Assembly: GCF_017654505.1 (NCBI RefSeq)
Contig: NC_054538.1
Location: 61,104,184-61,168,183 of the forward strand
Source of the DNA: Polyodon spathula
Taxonomy: Eukaryota > Chordata > Actinopteri > Acipenseriformes > Polyodontidae
Length of the DNA: 64,000 bases
Direction: 5' to 3'
The notes under the pieces are model-generated. The model had not been told where the DNA came from. It ran no database searches and worked only from the letters and a program-made list of their open reading frames with translations. Below, piece after piece: positions 52,701 through 64,000 of the stretch (position 1 is its first letter; each line of letters starts with the position of its first letter). Made by a program: the position numbers and the translations under genes.

Positions 52701-55700
52701 CCATGCTTTGTGTGGTGGAAGGATCTGTGTAGTGGGGATAAAACAAGGCTTGGATGAAGCAGATGAAAAGACCCCATATTTACGGTGCCACATTCTCTGT
52801 TCAAATTTTTTGCTGTGCAATTCAAACCAGGTCGAACAATTGGAGTTTTCTAATGAAAGATCCACATGGTCAACTGAAGAATATGGGCTGATGGATTTTC
52901 TTGAAGAACCTACATGCTGCTGGTGTGCAAAACCCAATTTCAAATGACTGGGTTCCTTAAACTCTGGACCTGAGGGTAGTAAGCCTTTGCCTGAGAACGG
53001 GCTCTCAGTAGCTGAACTGTCCTTTATCAAAACCTCAGTGTTGCATTCAAGGCACACTGTTGACCCCAGAGTGTTGACAGTGGAGAAACAGAAGCTGTCA
53101 TCAAGCTCTATACCAGAATCCTGCAGCAATGGATCAGAAACTATGGGATCCCCATCTGATCTGCCCCTGGAATGAGAATGACTTGCACTTAAGGGATAGG
53201 TGTAATCAAGCAAGACCCTGTATTCATCATCAGGATCCCATTGAGGAGACTTTCGGTTGGGAGATGGAGGTAAGGAGCTAGGTATTGCACATGCCCAGTA
53301 ATCAGCCTGATAAGGACACTTTTCCCTGTTATGCTTGGAATCCAGCGGCTCATCTAGGTTATGATGCAAGAACCTACCAGAACGAGTGGCTGTATTAAGA
53401 GACTTCCAAACCTGAGATGTACTTTTTTTTGACAGTAGTGAATAAGGATTAGATGCTTCTACTGAAGACGGTCGGGGGGCAGACAGCCCTCTGGGACTCA
53501 TCTTCACCACACTGCTGTATTCCCCAAGAGGTGGACTAGAGAAGCAACGTCTACTAGACCAAGGGATCCTGCTATCAAATTTTAAATCTGTTTGTTGGTA
53601 TGAGGTATGCCCCTCTCTAAAGTACGATGCTGCATGTGAGGTTGCTGGTTCATACAAGCCTTGATGAGGTGAACCACAATCAGTATTGTCATTCATTTTC
53701 ACGGACTTGGACTGATAGTCACAACTTGGAGTTGGTAATGTGTTACTTTTGTCCTCTACCTGTAAGTCCTTAAAAAAGAAAAAGAAAAAAGAAACATGTA
53801 GTTTGGTAAGGTCTATAACATTTTACAAATCTGACTTCCACTGACATTTTTTGGGTTGAGCTGGGTAATAACTATAGAAAATGCACCAATATGTTTTTTG
53901 TTAACTGTATACATATTCATACTGTATATTGCTATCCAAGAAAAAAATATTTGTAGGACCATGTTAAAAGAAGGAGTTTACCAAAAAAAAAAATACACAC
54001 ACACATACATATATATAATTAAATCGTTAAACATGATCAACCTATAGTTTAAGATTACATGACAAAAACAATTACAGTATATAAATAGCATTTATAGTTT
54101 TATTATTTTTAAAAAGTGGTTTTGTGTACCACAGGATACACCATCTTTAGTATCTGTCATGTCTTTTTTTTTTTTTTTAAACGCAAACTGGTCATCGTAT
54201 TCCATGAGATACATCCCATTTAGTATCCATTCAACGGATCTAGCATCTGCTTCTCAGTTTGCCATTCATTCGGCCTGATTGAAAACTGTCATTGCTGCTT
54301 CAGGTCCATGTGAGAACAGCAGTGTTGCATTTTTAATAATTTGTATATATTCCTTCACTTGATTAAAGTGCAATAACTGTCAATTTCTAGTCAGTAGACA
54401 GAGTCATGTTGAATCCAATAATCATTATTTTGTTCACATCTATTTGAATAAAATTGATGAACTTGCATGACTATAACGCGGAATATGTTTTGTAGGGAAT
54501 TTCAGCAGACTTTCCCTGGCAGGCTTCACAGTCATACAATGCTTACACCCCGGGGAATTACGCAATTACATGCTCAAATAAAACGTATAACCACGTATCA
54601 AATGCGCATAATATTACATAATATCGCTGTTAACAGCGAAGGATTGAGTAAAATGTCGGATCACACTGAGGATAAAGGGAACTTTGATCAATTTTGCCAG
54701 GAAATGCCATGACAAAGGTCCCACGTTGTAAATATATCAGTGACAGAGAGAGTAAAAGACGTTCTTTGCTTTGTACACTGTGAAGGTGGCACCCAATGAG
54801 ATCCAGTACAGTGAGGAGGGGGGGGATTGCGGAGTTTTACATCTCCGCTTAGTGAAAAACTGTGAGATTTACATCACAATTGAAAATAAATAAGCCACAG
54901 ATGCTTACATGCATTGGTAAAATACTGTACTGTAATGTCATTTTAATTCAAAAGCCGTTACACATATCACCGCACGGCAGTTAAACTAGGCACCCTCACG
55001 AGACGACCGCTTCTCAATTATACTGCAGTAAAATAGGATTCTGCAGCCTTGAGTAAACATAATTGTGATCCTATAACAAGTTGCTTACCCAAAATGACTT
55101 GTTTTGATGTATTGTCTTCAGTGATTGAGCACCATTGACATTTGTATATTGTATTTAAACTGCTGACACGCAGAGGCGCTTTTGCTAATTGTAACGTGAC
55201 GTGGCCAAGGGCAGTGTAAATAATCAGGCTGGAGTCTTGATTTACAGTTTAAAACCAGTGTTGGTTTTATTTTTCTTACAGTGAGATGGGGAAACAACCG
55301 CTAATAAAACAAAACAAACAGAATAAATCTAGCCCTCAGTTAGACTTGGAGCACTAACTAAACAATATTTTTTGTGGTCCCTGTCTTACATCAGGACAGA
55401 TTTAAGTCATTTACCAACTAAACAAATACAAATCAAATATACTGTGACTACTTTACTTATTTGCACAGTTAGTACCAGAACAAACATATCTCTTATTTGC
55501 TCTTTCTTTCTCTCTTTCTTTCTCTTTTACTTCTGCTTCCACAATACACGCTTCCACTTCCTTACTCCTCCCATCACAAAGCTATCGACTAAGCCCTTTT
55601 TTAATCTATGTGAATTAACTTTAACAAGCAGTTAAACAATTGACAACTATGGATTTTCCGGAGGCATGCATACATACGGGAACTCATGACATCTAGTGGT

Positions 55701-55888
55701 CAACCCACTACACTGCAGGGAACAAAGCTCTTCCCATTCTCAAACTAACTCAGACTCTGCATGACTTCACCACAATAATCATATTGGTCCACTTTTAAGA
55801 ACCAACCGCTTATAAGAATCAAATCTTCCGGGATGGATGTGATTCTTGTAAATGGAGTGCACTGTACTACTACTACTACTACTAATAC

Positions 55889-55937
<49 letters not shown>

Positions 55938-58900
55938 TCACTTTCACAGGTAGATTCACTTTCACAGGCATGTTCAGCAGCAAAATAATTTGCAGAAACC
56001 AATGAAATAAACAGCACTAGATAATTAATTGTTTCAGCTTATAGGCACTACGACCAATCTGTTCTCCTGTCAAACTAATGGTACGAGCATAAACACAAAT
56101 CTTAATTAAATCAAATCTTTCATTGACTTGAAATTTGCAGTGGGTGTCATCAGCATGCCTGTAGTTGATTACTGGGCCCTAAGCACCAGGCATCCAAAAG
56201 TTGCAGATGCAATGCCTATGAAGCTTTTCAAACTTTTGGCATGAATTATAGATTTTCAAAACAACAGTACATCGGAATCTAGCCAAGATCGCCTTGTGAA
56301 AATTCAACCCTTTCTAAACCATATATAAGATTGTTTTTTTGGGGGGGTTGTGCACAGAAGTTGGTCTTTCATAGGCTCTTTTCATGAATTTGTTTCAGAA
56401 AAAAAAACTAAAGATTTCTTATTTAAAGATCTTTTTTCAAAAATATTACATGTACACAATTTGGAAATGGAACACATTTTAGGGGAATGTACACTGGAGG
56501 ACACAATTACCAGTAATAATATTCTTAAAAAAAACTGAAATATATTCTTTGTGATCTAGATGTACAATAAACAGGGTCATAGCCATCCATGAAAAATCAG
56601 AGGCACTTGCCCATGCACTTGCCCCCACCCCCCCCCCCCCCCCTAAACTTTTTCTAACTGAAGAAAAAATAAATTTGATTATTATATGTTGTTTATTTAA
56701 ATTTTTGAGACATTCAAATTCAATTGAAAAAAGAACATAAGAAATGTAGTAATGGCAGAATATGTGTTGTAGACACTGTACTTACCTTTAAATCCTAATC
56801 TATCAAACTTGGATTTTGACAGTGATGTCATTATCCAAATACAGAGAAGAGTGCTTGCATACATAAAGTTTCAGCAATAAAATGATGATCATTTTAACTT
56901 GGTTGCTTGGAGGTTGTAGCTACAACACTAACTCTTTCATAAAACAAAGACTTCACCCTTGCTAAACTTGTCAAATAAAATGAATAATAATTGTGGTGGT
57001 TAATTATGTGTTTGCATTATAAGAGCTATAACGTCGGGGGGGGGGGGGGGCATCATAATATGAATAATATGAAAGTAACAGAATTGGAATATACGGGGGG
57101 GAACCATTCTCTGTGTCTCTTGGTTTCTGGACACAAACTCCTCCACTGACAAAGAATGCTTATAGAAAGAGTTGTAAACTAACTGCTGGAGAAGTGTTTT
57201 ATCTTTACCTAACACTGAATGAATCATTAGTATCTTGCAGATGGCAACTTCCAGACAGTTTTAAGTATGCGTTGATACTCAAAACAGTGACCAGACCATC
57301 TCACAAATCTGTCCAACAGCGGGCGGAAAAGCGGACCCATTGAGAACAATGGGCTGTCTCTGAACGAGAACGACCAATGAGAAATACCCCACGTGGACTC
57401 GGGCACAGCCCAAAATAACCAATCACAGGGTTGAAGAGAGAATCACAAAAACCAGCTGCGCGACTTTCAAAGAGAGTGCTCTGGACAAACAAAAGGTTCT
57501 CGAAATTTCACGCGTGCTGCCCAAGTGTGCTCTCCACAAAGGAGGTGTGCTCGAGGAGTGTCCACCCTCTGGAAGTGGCTTGGAGCTCTGAGGAATGAAA
57601 TGGAAGCTAAACTGCTCTGAAGAACGTTGCAGAATCACGAGAGCATAAGTGCTCAATTCACGGAAGGCAAGGAAGAACCAATGTTCTGAAGAATGGCTAA
57701 AATCTGATTTTAAGAGAGCCGTAGCTGTTTGGCCTACAAGAGACTGAAACAGTAAACTGAAGCAAAGCCATACAGAAGAATTGCCATAAGAACACTTCTA
57801 CAAACTATATAACTTTCAGTTGCAACGTATTAGCTGAACTGAGTTACGTCTGATCAACGGAACTGCTCCCAGTTGGAGAACTGTCGACAACAACAATTAA
57901 TTAACAATGCAAGACAAGATCTCCATTTGAAAATAACTATTTGTTTATTGCGAGCCTATGCAACACAATGCATAGAGCAAAGTGTCGTTCTGATTGGAAC
58001 TTCAGTTCCAGAGAGCTGCAGTGTTCGTCAACACAGATCGACTTCTTTATATGGAAATCGATAAGTATTCAACATGTCTAATATTAAATACTTTGACTCA
58101 AGAAAGTAACTGAAGCAAATGCTATCAAGTTAAGTGGATTATTATTAACATATTAGTTTGGTACATCACGTCTAAACTAAATTAACACGGTAAAACTAAT
58201 TTGCTAAATGAGGTACTGGAATGTTGGATTCCGCTGTGAATGAGAAGTTGAATTAATTCTCGTGCATATTGACATGATCAATAACAACAACAAGAAACGG
58301 GTATTGAAAATACTAATGCAAAGTAGACACTTTGTGTGATAAGACATATTCAATATTAGTATATTAACAATGCATGCTAATGATGTCATAGTCGTTGTAA
58401 TCGTTTGACTATGGAGTCAATGAACTATAACTATGTATGCATATCTCTAACCAATAGCCTTTCCTTTCTGTAATATTAGATTCGTTGTGCACCACTTTTA
58501 TTCTTAAATAAATGATTGTTTTATATTTCTGACACATTGTGTGGATGTCAATTGTTGTTAAGGGAATCCGAGTCCTACATGAGATAACCAAACTATTATG
58601 GTATGTCTCAGTTATTAACAATTGGATGTTCTTAAACAGAACGCCTACAGACTAATTTATATATAAATAAATTGTACACCTAATTCACTACAGAACGCTA
58701 CTTAAAATATGGAGCAATTCATTTGATTCTGCCGCCTTCATTCTGCACGTTATTCGCTGGAGTAGAAAGAAATTTTAGTTAATCGGCTTGTTTCACTTTT
58801 AATAAAAACAGGAGCCTGCATAAAACATATTTAAAAGCAGGTACATTTGTCAGAAAAAAAAAACTCAGAAACTCTAGATATATTTTAAATAGCGAGATTA

Positions 58901-59673
58901 CACTGAAATACAGACAGTAGCCTACTAAACGCATCAATCACTACAGACAGTAAAGAACAGCACAGAGTCAATAGCTTAGATATCAGCAGTACTTGGAAAT
59001 TAGTGTATGCACACAGCGAGGGATGAAATGCAAGGGCTTAAATATATAATTATTACTATGATTTTAATGCCCATACCTCGCAGCTGGCTACGGCCTTGAT
59101 AAATACCATTGAAATTGAATTTCCTAATGCATAACGGATGTGTGACCTTTTAAGGATTAATCTATTTGGATTAGTCTACTTAAAAAAAATAAATAAAAAA
59201 ATCAAAGACAAATTTTTTTAACTCCAAGCCATTTTCTAACTTTTTTTTTTAATGTTGGTAATACATTTGAGAATATATCTTTCTCTCACCGTTTCTGACT
59301 GACTCTGAAACAACTCTCTCCATACATGGGAAGATGGCTTCTTGTGGACAGTGGAAATGTCGTACAGTGGCTTTCTCATTGCATTCTTGGCTTTCCCTAA
59401 AGAGAATCTGGAAGACGATTTGATTGTAACCGTCTTCCTCTAACTGCGACTGAGTGACTCTCCAGCACTCGTTACTGAATATGACTCAGGCTCTTGTGCT
59501 GAATGTGCCTCTCTGGATCTGTGTGCAGGAGACTTTGATTCATCAATGGTCATGAGCTCATGCACACCATGAACAAGCTCAGGAATATCCTTCTCCTGTT
59601 CAAAGTAGTTCCAGGTCTTTGTTTCCATCTCTGATGGCAGATCAGAAAATGTTCTTTCGACTTCCAAAGCCAT
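49789..59673 (-). CDS. cep68: Centrosomal protein of 68 kDa (CEP68)
   Basis: CEP68 is part of the fibrous linker (with rootletin and C-NAP1) that holds the two centrioles together in interphase and anchors CEP215 to pericentriolar material. Six coding exons on the minus strand: 59673-59445, 59396-59290, 53759-52281, 51853-51731, 51425-51329 and 49979-49789, giving about 741 aa (human about 757). Conserved blocks are QADYWACAIPSSLPPSP, LLDYTYPL and DPLLQDSGIELDD in the large exon, then the C-terminal helical module (ELIQWLYKVAEQ, DEHQPLTTAVLKTGEILLGC, KQSQALDKHAEHLYSSIL). The N-terminal third is poorly conserved and low-complexity, as is normal here. The start MALEVERT resembles human MALGEEK. 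Exon 1's donor (GTTAGAG) is weak and its neighbour intron only about 48 nt, so that join is the least certain. The large exon may start at 53768 instead, adding three residues. Confidence 0.92.
50252..51101. mobile_element. Possible pogo/Tigger-like element with minisatellite
   Basis: ACAGTACTACCATTATAATG near 50251 and the inverse of TGTTATAACAGGGCAGCACT near 51090 look like loosely matching terminal repeats with internal TATAAC words. The interior holds the minisatellite at about 50505-50740. It is decayed and lies in CEP68 intron 5. Confidence 0.4.
50505..50740 (+). repeat. Minisatellite, CACAGCAG-GCATT units
   Basis: Repeats alternate CACAGCAGTGCATTAG and CACAGCAGCGCATTCA, roughly 16 bp each and about 15 copies with point differences. 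It keeps all plus-strand frames partly open, which explains the apparent 117-aa frame. Confidence 0.85.
52281..53759 (-). CDS. cep68: CEP68 large central exon
   Basis: About 493 codons, open without interruption, phase 0 at both ends, closing with HIQ before the donor GTATTAGC. The exon carries the WAC...SLPPSP, LLDYTYPL, DSGIELDD and DDEEYLSLP-like blocks that identify CEP68. It is rich in Ser and Pro and probably disordered. Two candidate acceptors nine bases apart (before 53768 and before 53759) preserve the frame. Confidence 0.92.
53769..59289. other. CEP68 intron 2
   Basis: About 5.5 kb. Holds CA and T tracts (53997, 54164), an ACT/AAT trinucleotide array (about 55867-55937), a C tract (about 56628-56642) and a G tract (about 57035-57050). 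A GC-richer block at 57290-57700 contains CCAAT-type words. No gene is recognised; frames here lack family resemblance. Confidence 0.55.
55867..55937. repeat. (ACT)n then (AAT)n microsatellite
   Basis: Seven ACT units pass into about 17 AAT units. The minus-strand Leu/Val run is an artefact of this repeat. Confidence 0.92.
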
Positions 59674-59702
59674 GGATCCACAGTGCTCAGTGTCAGCGAT
59701 TA
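59674..59702 (-). other. cep68: CEP68 5' UTR end of first coding exon
   Basis: A good acceptor on the minus strand (pyrimidine tract then TTTTTAG, revcomp of 59703-59712) lies 29 bases before the ATG. A non-coding first exon and the promoter must lie upstream (higher coordinates). I could not locate them. Confidence 0.5.
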
Positions 59703-59796
59703 CTAAAAAGACCAAAAGGATGTGTTCGTTTAAATGAATTGTCTTGAGGAAATATGAGATAACACTCTTCCCCTATAAAAGACTGAGCATCAAGGT

Positions 59797-60800
59797 GGAT
59801 CCCTTTCAAGTACGAAATGTAACCATTGCCGAATGGGATATATCTCTTATAGCCCAAATTACGTGAGCACTTCTATCAAAGCTGCTCCTTTAAGAGCCCC
59901 GTATGCGTCAGACATCTTCTCCGCCCCCAGGAGATAAATAAGAGTGACGCATAAGGCTCTGTGCCATTTTTCTTTCAGCCTCGTCAGACCTGGTCAGTAC
60001 CAGTCGGTGCCAGAACTGGTATCAGTGATCTGGTCGGTACCATTCACCTTTATTGGTACCAAGGTTGGTAACAGTCATCTGGTTCATACCAGAATCGGTT
60101 TGGTCGGTTTGACACCAAAACCATTACCAGTGCTCCATTTTTGTGTATAGTTTTCAGCACCAGTCAGCTGTCTATTCTTGTGTGTATACACTACACAGCT
60201 GAACTGTTTTTTTCAACCTTGCACCATGCCTGGGTTTAACCTTTGTGTTGGTTGGAAGAGAAACACTCCAGCAGAGGATAAGAATCCACTGCCTGGGAAG
60301 GGAACATGCAGAGGGAGCAGTTAAAGACTTTTGCTAATTCTGCTAAGAGGACACTGGAAAGCAGACTGGCCCGCTGTTCCAGAGACTGCTCTGCATCTCT
60401 GGCACGCAGCATGACTCACACCATTCGTCCCCTGCAGTGTGGTCAACAGTCCCCACTCTGGGTGTAACAGGGAGGATGTGATCCTAAGGGTAGGAGCAGG
60501 ACTAACAGCGTGCTCTTCTAAATCCTCTTCTTCATCCTCTGGCTCAGACAGCTCCCCCTCTCCTCTGCCATAGCAGGCACTCTGGCAATACTGGCTGGGC
60601 TGCGGGGGAAATGGAAAAGCTTTTTCAAGCTATGAACCAGCAGCAGTCCCTTTTGACAGAGCTGCTGCGAACCTCCCCTCCGCCCGTTGTCTCAGTCCCC
60701 AGGGTTCAGGCACCATTGCCTAACCCACAACCAGTGCAGGTCTGGCGACTGCCTATGCTGTCTCAAGATCTTTCTATTTCAGGGGACCAGGGTTTGCATG
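59797..60800 (+). mobile_element. DIRS-type retroelement 5' fragment (plus)
   Basis: Starts ATCCCTTTCAAGTACGAAAT, parallel to the DIRS end at 28177 on the minus strand. A leader follows with many GGTACC/CAGTACC words (59970-60130), then a gag-like start near 60226 and a gag-like frame at 60611-60901 opening MEKLFQAMNQQQSLLTELL. The reading is broken by frameshifts and the element stops before any polymerase region. It lies upstream of CEP68. Confidence 0.6.
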
Positions 60801-61463
60801 AGAAAATTACCAATGTACAAAGGAATACATCACCACGTCTCAAGAAATGCAAATATAATAACCAAAAAGATCTGTTTTTTTGTAGGTTAAATAATAATTG
60901 AAAGTAAAATAACATGTTTTTGAGAAAATTTTACATATCTTATTAAAATTAGTCATCTTAGGTGTTTTCCACCACTCAGCATTGTAAGCCAAGACAGCGA
61001 AACAAACAGAACTGCAGATATAAGGGTGGATCCAAACTGGACATGCTAAATAAATACATCAGTGAGGTATACCTGCTGCCACACAACACAGAATGTGAAA
61101 ACAATGCCCTAACAAAATATTCAATATTCGATAATAAGCTATCAACACAGCTCTGAATTCATCAGAAGTGAAGAACTGCAACCAGCAAAAACAGCATTAC
61201 AATAGGTATTGTAGGTACAGTAGTATGAACGGTCAGCACCAGGATTTGGGGACCAGAAATGTAATTCAGTACAGTAGATTTTTACAAAGGATCTACGCTC
61301 AAAAATGGAAATGTAGTTGCATCTACATCTGAAACAACTGTTCTCTGAGAACCAACTTCTCTGTGCCAGGCAACAGTTTCCATAGTAACCACATCCAAAC
61401 TAATCTTATACCAGAAAATAAGCATCACTGAAAAAATCAAGCATGTCTGAAAAAAAGCATATC

Positions 61464-61465
<2 letters not shown>

Positions 61466-61528
<63 letters not shown>

Positions 61529-61550
61529 AAGTATTATAATATATATATTA
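61466..61550. repeat. (AT)n microsatellite
   Basis: AT dinucleotides with a few breaks. Confidence 0.93.
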
Positions 61551-61856
61551 TAAAGTTGGTTTTGGGTAATTTCACCAAAATAATCTGACAGTGTATGAAG
61601 AAATGGGGAAATAAGTGCTTAGACATCATCCTTTTTTTTAAATCCCTATAACCTTTCCAGCCTATGTTATAAAGGGCAAATCATTACAATATGGCAGGAA
61701 GAAGAAATCTGAAGTTTCTTGACATGAGATGGTGGAAATCACAGATCACAAGAATAGGGATACTACTACACAAACCACCAAAATAAATAAAATCCAATGT
61801 TTGAAGATGAACCCAAATTGATGTACGTCACCTGGGCAAGGGTTTGTTATTATCTT

Positions 61857-62392
61857 TCTCAAACCACGCACCACCGTCACAAACCACGCACCATCGTTAC
61901 AAACCACGCACCATCGTCACAAACCACGCACCACAGTCACAAACCACGCACCACCGTCACAAACCACGCACCACCGTCACAAACCACGCACCATCGTCAC
62001 AAACCACGCACCACCAGTCACAAACCACGCACCACAGTCGTCACAAACCACGCACCACCGTCACAAACCACGCACCACCGTCACAAACCACGCACCACCG
62101 TCACAAACCACGCACCACCGTCACAAACCACGCACCACCGTCACAAACCACGCACCACAGTCACAAACCACGCACCACCGTCACAAACCACGCACCACAG
62201 TCACAAACCACGCACCACAGTCACAAACCACGCACCACCGTCACAAACCACGCACCACAGTCACAAACCACGCACCACAGTCACAAACCACGCACCACCG
62301 TCACAAACCACGCACCACGCACCACCGTCACAAACCACGCACCACCGTCACAAACCACGCACCACCGTCACAAACCACGCACCACCGTCTTA
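61857..62392 (+). repeat. 20-bp minisatellite, about 26 copies
   Basis: The unit is CACAAACCACGCACCACCGT with two common variants (ACCACAGT and ACCATCGT) and a few indels. Because 20 is not a multiple of 3 and the unit lacks stops, two plus-strand frames stay open for about 190-200 codons. These are not genes. Confidence 0.96.
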
Positions 62393-64000
62393 ACGCCACT
62401 GGTTGAGCTGAAAGGAAGAAATAATTAGTGAATGCTAACAATTGTAAAGCCAGATTACTTTGTGCTCAAGGAAAACGGAAGCATGTGTTCTGGATTAATG
62501 AGACTTTAACTTCCAGGCACCCAACAGGAAGGTTTATGTGTAGAGGAAGCCGGGAGAAGAGATTTCCCCTTAGATATCTTACAGAAATTCACTTAAACCA
62601 GAAGCAGAATTAAAATAAAACGGTTCCATTTGTGCCATAGTCATTCAAGAAATGTTTGACTATATCATTGTAACAGCATTGTTAGTTGGAATAGTAAGCA
62701 TTTCATTAACACCAAATTACTTTGTCTTGAAAAAATTATACTATATTGTAAAGATGGTTATCACTGCATTTCAAAATCAGTCCACACCAACATTCTGTAA
62801 TATCAACCTAATAAGGCAGAATTCACTATACAAAACAAAGAAAATAATATTAAAATGCTCTGTACACTTAAATAAGTAATGCACAAAAATAATTGATCTC
62901 GCCAGTAGCTCACCCACACATTACATATAAAAATACTTTTTGTACTTCCACAGCTGTAGTTTGCTTTCTTTTGGAATATGTGCTAACTTGGAATTAATAA
63001 TTGTTCTGATGAATTAAGAATTTATTTTGGTATCTGTACTGCTGAAAAATACAATGGCATTCTTATAATGTACCAATGTAGATCTGTAGGTCCACAAATT
63101 TCACTCTATAAATATATTAATCAGAGCAAGCTTAGGCTTGCCCATGTTTAAAGTGCTCCTTCGAAGAATGTTCTGATTTGACTCCCACAATGTGCTTTAC
63201 ACAATCAACAAGCCCCTACTAAACTGTAAATCAATCACTGCAGGAGTACAGAGCTAGAGAATGTTAACAAGCTGTTCTGTGCTTGAAATTTAACTGAGTT
63301 CTTATTGAGTACAGCAAGTAAAGGCACAGCCTATTATAAATTTCAGTGAAAGTACACCTTGAGTTAGCAAGGCATCAAGGTAACTAAGTGGACTAAAAGT
63401 GAAGTTTCATGTGTCAAAGTATAAAACACCTTCAGAGAAAAAGAACCTGTTAACATTACAATCATAGTCTGTCAACTGGGGTTTGTGATGTCTTTCAAGT
63501 CGGTGGCATTACATTTCTCCTTTCAACCACTTTTAATACTTACTTGAGTTGCAAAGGGGGCAGAAGTTGCATGCCCCTATTGATCAATTCTAAGAACTTC
63601 ACTTTGGAAATTCAGTTTTTAGAAGTGGTTGAAAATTGACATTTTGCTGAAACAGTTAGTAAGCATGGTAAATAATAATCTAAGCAGTAGCAACAATAGA
63701 GAGCTATAGAAAACTTACATAACAGGATATTAAACCAGCAAGATATTTAAATTTCCAGAACTATAGATAGTATAAATTATCAATTTTTAATAGTTTTGTA
63801 TGAAATTTGGTTTTAAAATAATATTTATTTGGCCATTTCTTGATCACAGCAAATGCATAAATGTCACTTTAGTCCTGGGTCCTTCTGAACATCCAATGTC
63901 AGTGAAGACATTAGAAATGTCACACAATTTATGTCACATACTGTGTTTAAGGCATTGTGCTTTAAGTTCAATGGTGAATATTTGATGAAACTAAAACATC
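62393..64000. other. Right-hand end of window, no gene recognised
   Basis: AT-rich sequence. No exon, RNA gene or mobile element could be supported. Short frames such as 62652-62879 have no recognisable similarity. Confidence 0.5.

Noticed and set aside
52546..52947. 133-aa plus-strand frame
   Set aside because: Antisense shadow of the large CEP68 exon, whose minus-strand reading has clear homologous motifs.
61857..62392. CRISPR-like array of short repeats
   Set aside because: Units are contiguous without unique spacers, in an animal genome.
61797..62428. Two overlapping frames of 194-198 aa with a His/Thr/Pro repeat
   Set aside because: Both are produced by a 20-bp minisatellite without stop codons; the same peptide repeats appear in two frames.

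Overview
The window is nuclear DNA from a fish-like vertebrate. Three well-conserved vertebrate genes and one aspartylglucosaminidase-like gene are split into short exons with GT-AG introns, embedded in AT-rich DNA full of microsatellites, tRNA-type SINEs, hAT, Tc1/mariner and pogo-like DNA transposons, a solo LTR and DIRS-type (tyrosine recombinase) retroelements. DIRS elements, a Crypton-like fragment and this SINE style fit a ray-finned fish. A non-teleost such as a sturgeon or paddlefish is my guess, not a demonstrated identity. No prokaryotic or viral genome is present.

Layout: (1) 1-11970, minus strand: the 5' five coding exons of ACTR2 (Arp2), running off the left edge, plus an optional 15-nt microexon at 7214-7228. 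(2) 11971-12705: a compact divergent promoter region. (3) 12706-22758, plus strand: a ten-exon gene of the glycosylasparaginase (N-terminal nucleophile, Ntn) family. It has no visible signal peptide, and it contains a GC-AG intron and a 16-nt microexon. (4) 22759-29738: an intergenic graveyard. A minus-strand DIRS-type retroelement is interrupted by a hAT-type element and a solo LTR and carries a roughly 98-bp G tract. (5) 29739-44491, plus strand: complete RAB1A (six exons, 205 aa), with a Tc1 element containing a nested hAT element, a second Tc1 relative, a pogo/Tigger-like element and two SINEs in its introns. (6) 49789-59673, minus strand: CEP68 (six coding exons, about 741 aa). (7) 59703-64000: a DIRS 5' fragment, a 20-bp minisatellite and unassigned DNA.

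ACTR2, RAB1A and CEP68 lie in the same order and relative orientation as I recall for human chromosome 2p14, so this is a conserved synteny block. The asparaginase-like gene sits between ACTR2 and RAB1A, where I recall no human gene. The genes are functionally separate: actin branching, ER-Golgi transport, centrosome cohesion and amidohydrolysis. The only likely regulatory link is the shared ACTR2/asparaginase-like promoter region. I found no new multi-gene system. The most interesting items are the two microexons, the asparaginase-like gene and the nested transposons.
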